This document shows positions 36,158 to 43,614 of a stretch of 64,000 bases of DNA, in pieces. Source of the DNA: Saprospiraceae bacterium (lineage in GTDB: Bacteria; Bacteroidota; Bacteroidia; Chitinophagales; Saprospiraceae). Below the pieces are notes generated by a model, which did not search any database, was not told where the DNA came from, and was given only the letters and a program-made list of their open reading frames with translations. The stretch lies in contig JANQSS010000081.1 in NCBI GenBank assembly GCA_028279185.1, positions 62,001-126,000 of the forward strand. Reading direction: 5' to 3'. The position numbers and the translations under genes are program-made. How positions within the stretch are numbered: position 1 is the first letter of the stretch; every line of letters starts with the position of its first letter.

Positions 36158-36405
36158 ATGAGCAATTACCTCCAGGGTTAGCCATTTATCCACAACCAGC
36201 TCAACATTTTGTTACCATTGATACGTATGAAGACGCCCCTGAATTTATAATAATTTTCGACAGTAAGGGTGTTGTACAAATGACTATTCCGGGAGGTACG
36301 AGTAAACTATCGATTGACGTTTCATCGTTTCCTTCTGGGAAATACATTGTCTATTGCATGTGGGAGGTAAAAACTACTACCAAGTCGTTTGAAGTTGTGC
36401 GCTGA
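36142..36405 (+). pseudogene. T9SS sorting domain in the -1 frame of the FG-GAP gene
   Basis: This 87-codon open segment without a start codon follows directly after the nine-A run. Its translation has L-A-I-Y-P-Q-P-A-Q-H-F-V-T-I near its start and P-S-G-K-Y-I-V-Y-C near its end, ending F-E-V-V-R then TGA. That is a complete T9SS type A sorting domain, the part missing from the preceding frame. It is scored as a gene fragment because the published frame does not reach it. Confidence 0.85.
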
Positions 36406-36523
36406 ACCTGTCAATAACACGGGAAAAGGCATACCGATCATTACATAACGTTGAGTTGAGACCTGAAAATTCAAGCGAACCCCATTTCGCTCCTCATCAA
36501 TCTTCATTATGAATTCATATTTT

Positions 36524-36553
36524 TTTGTTGGGTTTGCAGCGAATTACTTTTTG
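36524..36553 (+). promoter_or_regulatory. Possible promoter of the RiPP precursor gene
   Basis: TTTG at 36524-36527 and TACTTTTTG from 36545 resemble the Bacteroidota -33/-7 elements with a 17-base spacer (usual 19-21), and lie about 38 bases before the precursor start. Neither element is perfect. Confidence 0.35.
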
Positions 36554-36590
36554 GTACAGTATAAGAAGGTAAATCAGTAAGTAATAAGCT

Positions 36591-36785
36591 ATGAAACTAT
36601 CAAAGACACTTTTACAAGCAATGGTTGTAGGAATGACGGCTGGAGCTATGTCCACGGCTTGTACTATGGTGGAAGCCATTGAACAGGTAGAGGAAGAATT
36701 CCTAATAACAGAACAGGAAAATTGTGGTGAAGATGGGAATACAAAGAACGATTGGATGGACTGTCCAATGTGTGGGCTGGGATAA
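36591..36785 (+). CDS. Putative MNIO-modified RiPP precursor peptide
   Basis: This 64-residue peptide has a hydrophobic N-terminus (L-L-Q-A-M-V-V-G-M-T-A-G-A-M) ending at S-T-A-C24, an acidic middle (V-E-E-E-F-L), and a C-terminal Cys segment: Cys45 in E-N-C-G-E-D-G, then D-C58-P-M-C61-G-L-G at the very end. It precedes and overlaps the possible starts of an MNIO (DUF692) enzyme. This is the layout of known MNIO pathways, in which the enzyme modifies Cys residues of a short precursor. The hydrophobic leader could act as a Sec or lipoprotein signal, as in bufferin-type peptides. Being small, it was judged real by its context and Cys pattern. Confidence 0.78.
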   Translation: MKLSKTLLQAMVVGMTAGAMSTACTMVEAIEQVEEEFLITEQENCGEDGNTKNDWMDCPMCGLG

Positions 36786-37936
36786 ACTTGTGCATGGGAG
36801 AAAATTCCATTCATTCGACGCTGGCTTGTAATCTAGATATTCATATTCTACAGGCCGCTTTTCCGCTCTTAGCGGCTGGAGAGATAGAGGCAATAGAATG
36901 GTCATTTGATTCATTATACCGAGTTAAAAAAGTTCCTACTTGGTTTATCGATTTTATTTCCGCCTTTAGTGATGGAAATAGATTAATAGGACATGGTGTT
37001 TATTATTCGTTTTGTTCGGGTAAGTGGTTGCCGGAACAAGATCTATGGCTCCAAAAACTTGAAGCGCTATGCGAGGCCTTCACATTCACGCATTTGACGG
37101 AGCACTTTGGATTTATGACTGGCGAAAATTTTCATCATGGTGCACCCATGAGCACGCCCTTCACTTCTAACACCCTGGCCATTGGCCGCGACAGACTCAA
37201 CCGATTGGTTGACGTCTGTCGCTGTCCTATCGGTCTTGAAAACTTAGCGTTCGCGTTTTCTATTGACGATGTCAAAAGACAAGGAGCATTTCTAAGTGAA
37301 TTGATTTCGCCCTTTAATGGTTTTATTATCCTTGATTTACATAATATATATTGCCAGGCACATAATTTTAATATTTCGTGTTCCGACATTATTGACCTAT
37401 ATCCCCTAGACCTGGTTCGGGAGGTTCACATTTCAGGCGGAAGCTGGGAATCAACTGCGCTGAATAAAACGAAAAAAGTTAGACGCGATACACATGACGA
37501 ACGCGTACCAAAGGAGGTTTTTAAACTGCTTGAATCTACTCTGTTACGTTGCCCAAACGTTCGGTTTGTTACGCTTGAACAAATTGGCGGAGCATTAAGA
37601 GGAAAATCAGAAATTGAAAACTATCAAACTGATTTTTTAACAATGAAAGCTATAGTTCAAAAAGCAAAAAAACACACAGTGGAAAATGAATTTACACCAA
37701 ACATCCCGGATGTGCCTGAAAAACCTATTGAAAATTTGACACTTTATAATCAACAAATGACCCTGTCCGCCATACTTGAGAAAGCCGCATCACATGATGA
37801 TGCATTACTTCGGTTAGATAACGCTGGATTTAAAAGGTCGGATTGGCGCACGGAGAACTGGAAACCACATATGTTGGAAACAGCGATGAAAATTGCAAAA
37901 AAATGGGCCGAACCCTCGGTCCGACAATTGAATTGA
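36752..37936 (+). CDS. MNIO (DUF692) multinuclear iron enzyme, RiPP maturase
   Basis: The protein has up to 394 residues with a TIM-barrel core of the DUF692/MNIO family. Metal-binding features are visible: G-H-G-V-Y-Y, H-L-T-E-H-F-G-F, G-L-E-N-L-A, I-L-D-L-H-N-I-Y-C-Q, R-E-V-H-I-S-G-G, D-T-H-D-E-R and L-E-Q-I-G-G. Such enzymes use two or three iron ions and oxygen to rework Cys or Asn residues in precursor peptides. After the barrel, about 90 residues (from about 300) form a helical extension that could bind the leader. The start is TTG 36752, GTG 36770 or ATG 36794; the first two overlap the precursor gene, the last lies 8 bases after its stop. Confidence 0.88.
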   Translation: MDGLSNVWAGINLCMGENSIHSTLACNLDIHILQAAFPLLAAGEIEAIEWSFDSLYRVKKVPTWFIDFISAFSDGNRLIGHGVYYSFCSGKWLPEQDLWLQKLEALCEAFTFTHLTEHFGFMTGENFHHGAPMSTPFTSNTLAIGRDRLNRLVDVCRCPIGLENLAFAFSIDDVKRQGAFLSELISPFNGFIILDLHNIYCQAHNFNISCSDIIDLYPLDLVREVHISGGSWESTALNKTKKVRRDTHDERVPKEVFKLLESTLLRCPNVRFVTLEQIGGALRGKSEIENYQTDFLTMKAIVQKAKKHTVENEFTPNIPDVPEKPIENLTLYNQQMTLSAILEKAASHDDALLRLDNAGFKRSDWRTENWKPHMLETAMKIAKKWAEPSVRQLN

Positions 37937-37991
37937 ATGGGTTGACCTTTGTCCATCGGGTTTGTATAAAAACAATGCTGGCCTTTTTAAA

Positions 37992-38222
37992 TTATTCTTC
38001 TTTATATAATATTTTATTGGAATAATGAAAAACACCTAGTATTAAAATATGAATGACGCCGATAACAAACTCGCATTCACCGGGCAGTAATAAATCGATT
38101 TGCTTAAACGCCAACTCCTCTATAATAAGCTCCCAAAGAGGAATACCCATAAAGCTAACACCACCAAATAATAAATAGCGCTTTATCCATTTATTCCTCT
38201 TTTTGTTTATTTCTTCACTCAA
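37992..38222 (-). CDS. Small two-helix membrane protein, last gene of the operon
   Basis: The protein has 76 residues: a Lys/Arg-rich start (E-I-N-K-K-R-N-K-W-I-K-R-Y), two hydrophobic helices (about 17-35 and 48-66), and a short tail. The TTG start overlaps the TGA stop of the ferritin-like gene (shared TTGA), a sign of coupled translation. No family is recognised. It may anchor one of the operon products to the membrane. Confidence 0.65.
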   Translation of the reverse strand: MSEEINKKRNKWIKRYLLFGGVSFMGIPLWELIIEELAFKQIDLLLPGECEFVIGVIHILILGVFHYSNKILYKEE

Positions 38223-39379
38223 GATTGCACGTTCAAATTAAAAAATCGAGGCCCATAAAATACAGGGGCATTCAAATCTGTATACGCGGACAGCATGTCA
38301 TATTCGTCCGGGTAGATATTATGTAAATCACCAATAATATCTGCTGGTATTTGGGAGCGCATTATATTGAAACAAGAGAGCACACGCAATTCGGTCATCG
38401 AACCAACGGCTTTACCAAACGTAGGCCACTCCTCGTCCATTGGCCCGTTCCACATCGCTTCCAAATCGTTCATGATATCCGTGTAGACTTGATCGAAGGC
38501 AACGACATTTTTTTTGACCGAGTCCCCATCGGGGTCCCGACTCAGAATAGCTGCATAACCATCCCGAGGTACCATCAGTGCATTAACGACATTTGGATAC
38601 GGAACATCGTACCCTTGGAAAAAAGAAGCTTCATTTTCCCGCGTCAGTGTTGGATTACCTGCAGGAACCTCGAATCGGTGGCCGTAGTAGATTTCAGCAA
38701 AACGTGCATAATGAGAAGGCTCGCCCTCGGAACCTGGACCCGCATGCAAATTGTGCAAATTACCACCTTCTCCCTGTTCAAGAATTTCATCTATTCCATC
38801 AAATATTTGCGATAAAATATCTTCGCCATCCTTGTAGACGATGGTGGTAAAACCAATATCATCGCCCACTTGATTAGAATTACCTCCTACTTTTACGGCT
38901 GCACGCACAGCATCGGCATTAGATGTTATGGCAGCCTTTATGGCATTGTAGAGTCGACCTATGGTCGGATACGTTTCAGACCTATATTCATCGGGTAATA
39001 GAAAATCCGGCATCTCTACTCGTAGATAATTTTTTAATTGTTTTTTTGACAGTTTCGCGACTACCGCTTGCAGATCGGGTTCAGCATCACCTGGCAAGCC
39101 ATTACGTGGAAAACCTGGATTGAGAGTTTTAATTTTAGGAGTACCCCCAATGGCAGCCATAATATTACATGCTATTGCCATGTGAACCATTTCCTCCATT
39201 ACGACACTACGGATTAAATTGTACGTTGTATAATTTTGTGTTTCAAGTGAAAACATACCTGATAAATACAAGGGTAAAGTTGAATGCTCTAATTCTATTG
39301 CTGCCTGAAGAGCTGTTTTTATCCAATCAAGATCTCGATGTTCATGTGCCGTGCTGAGATGTGCATGTATTGTAGTCAT
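38219..39379 (-). CDS. VioB/IPA-dimer-synthase-like ferritin-fold protein
   Basis: The protein has 386 residues. The N-terminal 150 match the ferritin-like domain found in VioB/RebD-type iminophenyl-pyruvate dimer synthases: A-I-E-L-E-H-S-T-L-P-L-Y-L at about 28-40 and V-V-M-E-E-M-V-H-M-A at about 59-68, which supply Glu/Glu/His ligands for a di-iron site. The remainder is mixed helical sequence with no known catalytic motif. VioB itself is a haem protein of about 1000 residues; this is a much shorter stand-alone version, a type common in bacteria but without assigned function. There is no signal peptide. It is the seventh gene of the 47550-37992 operon. Confidence 0.8.
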   Translation of the reverse strand: MTTIHAHLSTAHEHRDLDWIKTALQAAIELEHSTLPLYLSGMFSLETQNYTTYNLIRSVVMEEMVHMAIACNIMAAIGGTPKIKTLNPGFPRNGLPGDAEPDLQAVVAKLSKKQLKNYLRVEMPDFLLPDEYRSETYPTIGRLYNAIKAAITSNADAVRAAVKVGGNSNQVGDDIGFTTIVYKDGEDILSQIFDGIDEILEQGEGGNLHNLHAGPGSEGEPSHYARFAEIYYGHRFEVPAGNPTLTRENEASFFQGYDVPYPNVVNALMVPRDGYAAILSRDPDGDSVKKNVVAFDQVYTDIMNDLEAMWNGPMDEEWPTFGKAVGSMTELRVLSCFNIMRSQIPADIIGDLHNIYPDEYDMLSAYTDLNAPVFYGPRFFNLNVQS

Positions 39380-39426
39380 GGTTTTTGGGTTTTAAGGTTA
39401 AAAAATGGGCTGTGGCAAAATTAATT

Positions 39427-41019
39427 TCAAGTGATTTTTTCTTCGTACAATTTTATTGGTGTTTGATCGCCATCGTTGACTTCATAATAGGTGACATGCA
39501 TTGGACTTCCCTTTCCTTGAAGTTGTAGAATTTGGTAGCCCCGATTGTACCAACCGTTTACACAGGATAATTTAGGATTATCTTGTACAAGTGGAACTGG
39601 ATACTTTGCCTCATACGGTTTTTCATTTTCTTTTACCGGAATGGCAGAATGCCCGACACAACGTCCTTTTTTTAAGTGTTGGTTGGCGAGTTTCGTATTA
39701 CGCCAATCGGATGGAGCAAAGTCATTTTCATAAATGCCTAAATTATGTTCATGACCCCAAAACCAGGCCGCAATTTCAATATTAAAATATTGACCAAATT
39801 GATTCCATAGGGCCGTATTGACATAGAGCCTGTCGTCCTTATCTACAGATTGTGGTGCCACGCCAACTTTCTGAGTTGCCGAATAAAGTTGGTGATGTGA
39901 TAATAAAACGGTACGCCCCGAAAACCCTTCTAATTGGTTTTGATGCCACGCCAACTCATCTGTGCGCACCGTAATCATCTCCGGGGCCGATGTCGGGTCA
40001 TGAATTGGATTGTCGGGAATTTTACAATTTAAAAAATGAGGATTAAATGATTGTGGCCAATGCGGATTTGTCGGATCTTGTGGAACGTCAACCTTATTAT
40101 TGTGTAATAATTTTAAAGCTACTTCCTGGATAGCGGGTGATACATCCATATAATGTCCGTAATACCCCGTGTCCATCGCTAAAAACTGCCAACCATCATC
40201 GGCACTGCGCAGGCTGAAATAACTCGCCTGTTGTCGCTGATTATCGTGCTGAATAAGCTGGCAAGAGTCAAGACAATTAAAAAAGCCTATACCACCAGTA
40301 AAATATTCATGGTTTCCTGGTATTGTATACATGGGTATGTGTTTTCCATGCACTTTCATTACCTCGTTGTACAAGCCTATAAACCGGTGCTGAAATTCAA
40401 ATGGAGTGCCGGAATAGTAAATGTCACCGACATGCAGGATGACATCCGGATTGTGTGTCATGGCCGAGGATAAAACTGTAGCAGCCACGTCCGTACCCGT
40501 ACCTATATCGCCTATCAAGGCAACAGTGGCATCCGAAGGAATTCGCCAGTCGATCGATCCATAATTTAAATTATTATTACCATATCGTTTGTCTTTCCAC
40601 GAACGGTAATGCGGTTGCTGTCCTTTGTGATACGGATAGTCCCAATAGTACCAGAAATATTGAATCCATTGTTGCTCCCAAAGGGGATTGCCAAATTTAA
40701 AGCGGCTACGTTGCTTGTCTATTTGTTGTTGCCATTTCTTATCACCTTGAATTTTGGCATGCACGGCCTGGTGATTCAGCATTGACAAATACGCTTGCAC
40801 TTCGACGTCATCATAAGATATACCAATATCCCCACCTCCGGGTTCGGGAATTGCTGTATTATGTATTACTGCTTCGGCATACCGATCAATTCCATGTAAT
40901 AACATATGATCACTTTCGGCATCTTGCTTTGATATACCTTTTTCTTTTGCTAAGGCTTCACAGGCTGCAGATTTCCATAAAGACAAATGAGGAGAATTGT
41001 GTATGGCAACTTCTTTCAT
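39427..41019 (-). CDS. Calcineurin-like metallophosphoesterase, cytoplasmic
   Basis: The protein has 530 residues. After a 150-residue N-terminal region with no known motif, the five metallophosphoesterase blocks appear in order: L-I-G-D-I-G-T-G, H-V-G-D-I-Y-Y-S-G, P-G-N-H-E-Y, L-L-S-H-H-Q-L-Y and F-W-G-H-E-H-N-L-G. The G-D-x-x-Y form of block II is that of purple acid phosphatases and related enzymes. Substrates of this superfamily include phosphoproteins, nucleotides and nucleic acids. It lacks a signal peptide, unlike secreted acid phosphatases. It is the sixth gene of the DNase II operon, 39 bases after the propeller-like gene. Confidence 0.88.
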   Translation of the reverse strand: MKEVAIHNSPHLSLWKSAACEALAKEKGISKQDAESDHMLLHGIDRYAEAVIHNTAIPEPGGGDIGISYDDVEVQAYLSMLNHQAVHAKIQGDKKWQQQIDKQRSRFKFGNPLWEQQWIQYFWYYWDYPYHKGQQPHYRSWKDKRYGNNNLNYGSIDWRIPSDATVALIGDIGTGTDVAATVLSSAMTHNPDVILHVGDIYYSGTPFEFQHRFIGLYNEVMKVHGKHIPMYTIPGNHEYFTGGIGFFNCLDSCQLIQHDNQRQQASYFSLRSADDGWQFLAMDTGYYGHYMDVSPAIQEVALKLLHNNKVDVPQDPTNPHWPQSFNPHFLNCKIPDNPIHDPTSAPEMITVRTDELAWHQNQLEGFSGRTVLLSHHQLYSATQKVGVAPQSVDKDDRLYVNTALWNQFGQYFNIEIAAWFWGHEHNLGIYENDFAPSDWRNTKLANQHLKKGRCVGHSAIPVKENEKPYEAKYPVPLVQDNPKLSCVNGWYNRGYQILQLQGKGSPMHVTYYEVNDGDQTPIKLYEEKIT

Positions 41020-41058
41020 ATTGACATATGATTATTTAGCAATTAATTATTGACACGT

Positions 41059-41985
41059 TTAAGCATAAAGGAGAAGAAATGATTGATTATCTATTCGGTA
41101 CGCATTCATGATCGTGGAAGCGGGAACAGTGTTTTCATGTAAATGTGTCCAGCCCTGGCAATCTGAATGTATTTGGTAGAGGTTAGTGGCGTTGGATTTT
41201 CCATCGTACGTTGCTAAATAGGGTTCTCCATTTTGCCAGGGAATAATACAGGCTAACGAAACATCGAGAGCATTCGGCAATTGATTTTGCAGGTAACTTC
41301 CTATTTCAACACTTCCTTCAGCAGGACTGTCTAATATGTGGTCGATATTTACATTTAATTTCATCTTGTTTATTTTAAAGAAGAAATTTGATTGTCCCAA
41401 TTGAAAAAATGAAAAATTCTCCCAACCCCGCGCCCACTGATGATACCATACGTTCAGCATATTGAATGGGGGAATGCCACTTTTTGAAGTAGAAATGACA
41501 TCAAGACTAAATATGGCCACTGTTCCGTGTTCATCATCATAACCCAAAATGTACATTAAGCCTGTGATGACGAAAGGCTCTACATGACTGAAATTTTGGG
41601 TGGGCCAACTGCGTTGATTCATGAATCCGTAAGGCGCAGAGAGTGTATAGTCTGATAATACTTCGAAAAACTGAAAATGCCCACGGTGCTTTTCGTAAGC
41701 CATAAGGTAGGATTTGTTGCCCATTACAAAACTGCGTAATTGATCAAAGGCATAATGACCAAACCCATCATTATCCGTAATAATAGGTTTTATATGGGGG
41801 GCATCCATGTCTAGTTGGTATACGTCGAATAACTTGCTCTCTTTGTTATAAGCATATAATATATTTGCATTTTCTCCCTTTAAGGTAACGAGGCTTGAAT
41901 ATCCAGTGGGAAGTTCATGTTCTATTGGAACGCGTGTCATATCCATTCCTGATGAAGTCAAATTAATAGCATAAATGTTTGTCAT
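41059..41985 (-). CDS. Propeller-like protein of unknown function
   Basis: The protein has 308 residues with short repeats rich in aromatic strands: I-L-Y-A-Y-N-K-E, Y-L-M-A-Y-E-K-H-R-G-H-F-Q-F-F, M-Y-I-L-G-Y-D-D-E-H-G-T-V-A-I-F, Y-L-A-T-Y-D-G-K and F-L-L-L-Y-A. Roughly one such x-Y-x-x-x-Y strand pair appears every 45-50 residues, suggesting a six-bladed propeller. There is no signal peptide and no catalytic signature. Fifth in the operon, it is likely a binding module for one of the enzymes beside it. Confidence 0.7.
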   Translation of the reverse strand: MTNIYAINLTSSGMDMTRVPIEHELPTGYSSLVTLKGENANILYAYNKESKLFDVYQLDMDAPHIKPIITDNDGFGHYAFDQLRSFVMGNKSYLMAYEKHRGHFQFFEVLSDYTLSAPYGFMNQRSWPTQNFSHVEPFVITGLMYILGYDDEHGTVAIFSLDVISTSKSGIPPFNMLNVWYHQWARGWENFSFFQLGQSNFFFKINKMKLNVNIDHILDSPAEGSVEIGSYLQNQLPNALDVSLACIIPWQNGEPYLATYDGKSNATNLYQIHSDCQGWTHLHENTVPASTIMNAYRIDNQSFLLLYA

Positions 41986-42017
41986 GATAGTATTATTTTC
42001 AATTTAGATTGTAATTA

Positions 42018-42803
42018 TTAATGTAGTTTAACTGGTACGGTTTCTTGTGGACGATTCAATTGAATATTAAGCGAAGTATTATCTTTATTTGTGTAGTCAA
42101 TTCCGGCGTATTCATTCCATAGTCCTCCGTTTAAGTGGCGCGCTATTGGTTTTATTTTTAAACGTGTATTTAATTCCCTACTTAATTCATCAAATAGATG
42201 TTGATTTTCTTCCTCGCCTTTCAATAACCATATGACAACGTAATTATCTTCACACGCAATCAATCCTGCTTTCAAGTCCGTGTGTCGTATTTGAGAAGCC
42301 CAATTAAATAGCAGAGATAAAAATTCATCTACCGGTTGGTCTGATTTTCGTTCGCCAATAAAATGCACAACATTTCCAAGCATCCAGTCAGCATCTGTAG
42401 TAAAGATGTGATAAGGTTGGCCGCTTTTGAACTGACCTCGATCTTGTGGGAGAGGTAGTGGAACCTCTATGGCTTTACTTCGAGACATGTCATAAACATC
42501 ACCGTGTAAATGTTGGTAGGCACGAACTGCGACTGTACGGTTTGCCAGATTGTGTGATGCCGACGTTGCCCAAAACATGAGCGCTGTCTGGTCGGGAATG
42601 GATGGACTTCCGGATATCGATGGTACAAGTGTTGGAATATAGGCACGCAAGCCAACTTTTGGTTGCAATAAAGCACAGGCCGGTACAAAAATACTTCCCA
42701 AAAAGGACGCGAATTCGTCATACGTTTTATTTACATTTTTAAATCCACGCCATACATAGACGGAATTTGGTGCTACTGGATACGACGGTGTAGTTGCTTC
42801 CAT
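42018..42803 (-). CDS. Unknown protein, paralogue B of a tandem pair
   Basis: The protein has 261 residues. It is a clear paralogue of the product of the preceding gene (42815-43603): both begin with N-S/A-V-x-V-W-R-G-F near residue 13, continue with L-G-S-[IV]-F-V-P-A, then D-[QE]-T-A-[LI]-[ML]-F-W, a [AV]-V-R-[AT]-Y strand, D-W-M-x-G-x-V-x-H and E-R. I recognise no family. The mixed alpha/beta pattern could be a ferredoxin-like or heme-oxygenase-like fold. There is no signal peptide or membrane segment. The tandem pair may form a heterodimer. Confidence 0.75.
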   Translation of the reverse strand: MEATTPSYPVAPNSVYVWRGFKNVNKTYDEFASFLGSIFVPACALLQPKVGLRAYIPTLVPSISGSPSIPDQTALMFWATSASHNLANRTVAVRAYQHLHGDVYDMSRSKAIEVPLPLPQDRGQFKSGQPYHIFTTDADWMLGNVVHFIGERKSDQPVDEFLSLLFNWASQIRHTDLKAGLIACEDNYVVIWLLKGEEENQHLFDELSRELNTRLKIKPIARHLNGGLWNEYAGIDYTNKDNTSLNIQLNRPQETVPVKLH

Positions 42804-42814
42804 GATGGTTATTA

Positions 42815-43603
42815 TTAGAAATTTTTACTTCGATTAAATTGCATGTTAAAACTGCTGCCAGCACCAACATCCATTCCCGGCCATTCATCATAAATACTTA
42901 TGGGTAAATAGGTTGGAGCAGGATGAAAAACATGATTCCAACCTGAGCAAATGGATTGGAGCATTTCGACCCCACTGACTGGGGTTTTAACGCCTGCAGC
43001 GATTTCACCTAATTCCCAGTATACGAGATAGTCATCACCAATACAAGCGATGGCTCCTTGCAGTGAAGGCGATAGATTTTTAATTTTATTTAATATTGAC
43101 GAGACATCCATTTTAAATTTTTCGGAATCAACCGAGCGAGGCCGCTCGGCTACAAGATGACGCACCGCTCCCGTCATCCAGTCAACCTGTGTGTTAAATA
43201 AAAAAACAGGTTGATCTACGCTGAGCGTGGATGCACCATCGTATGCGATAGGAAAGTCTGCACGACTCAAAGGCGTACCTTTTGTTATATAGACACCATT
43301 GTGTGTCAGGGTATAGGTTCGTACCGCAAGTCTCGAAAATCCATTCCAGTATGTCTCTTGTGAATGCCAAAATAAAATGGCCGTTTCATCCGGAACGTAG
43401 GCGGGTTTATCTGGCAAACCAGCGGGAACGGTAGGTGTGTAAGAATGAAGGCCTGCTTCAATTTGCAATTTCACGGTCGCGGGTACAAAAACACTTCCTA
43501 ATTTATCGTAGAAGTCCGATGGAGAGAGTGTTGCCAGCTGGAATCCACGCCATACACGCACGGCATTTGCAGGAGAGTTTTTTTTATTTACGGAATTTGA
43601 CAT
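42815..43603 (-). CDS. Unknown protein, paralogue A of a tandem pair
   Basis: The protein has 262 residues and shares the whole layout of paralogue B at 42018-42803 (V-R-V-W-R-G-F, L-G-S-V-F-V-P-A, D-E-T-A-I-L-F-W, L-A-V-R-T-Y, D-W-M-T-G-A-V-R-H, E-R-P-R). The genes are 11 bases apart and arose by tandem duplication followed by marked divergence. Invariant Trp, Arg and Asp residues between the two copies are the best candidates for a functional site. No known family is recognised, and there is no export signal. Confidence 0.75.
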   Translation of the reverse strand: MSNSVNKKNSPANAVRVWRGFQLATLSPSDFYDKLGSVFVPATVKLQIEAGLHSYTPTVPAGLPDKPAYVPDETAILFWHSQETYWNGFSRLAVRTYTLTHNGVYITKGTPLSRADFPIAYDGASTLSVDQPVFLFNTQVDWMTGAVRHLVAERPRSVDSEKFKMDVSSILNKIKNLSPSLQGAIACIGDDYLVYWELGEIAAGVKTPVSGVEMLQSICSGWNHVFHPAPTYLPISIYDEWPGMDVGAGSSFNMQFNRSKNF

Positions 43604-43614
43604 ATTCGTTAGTT

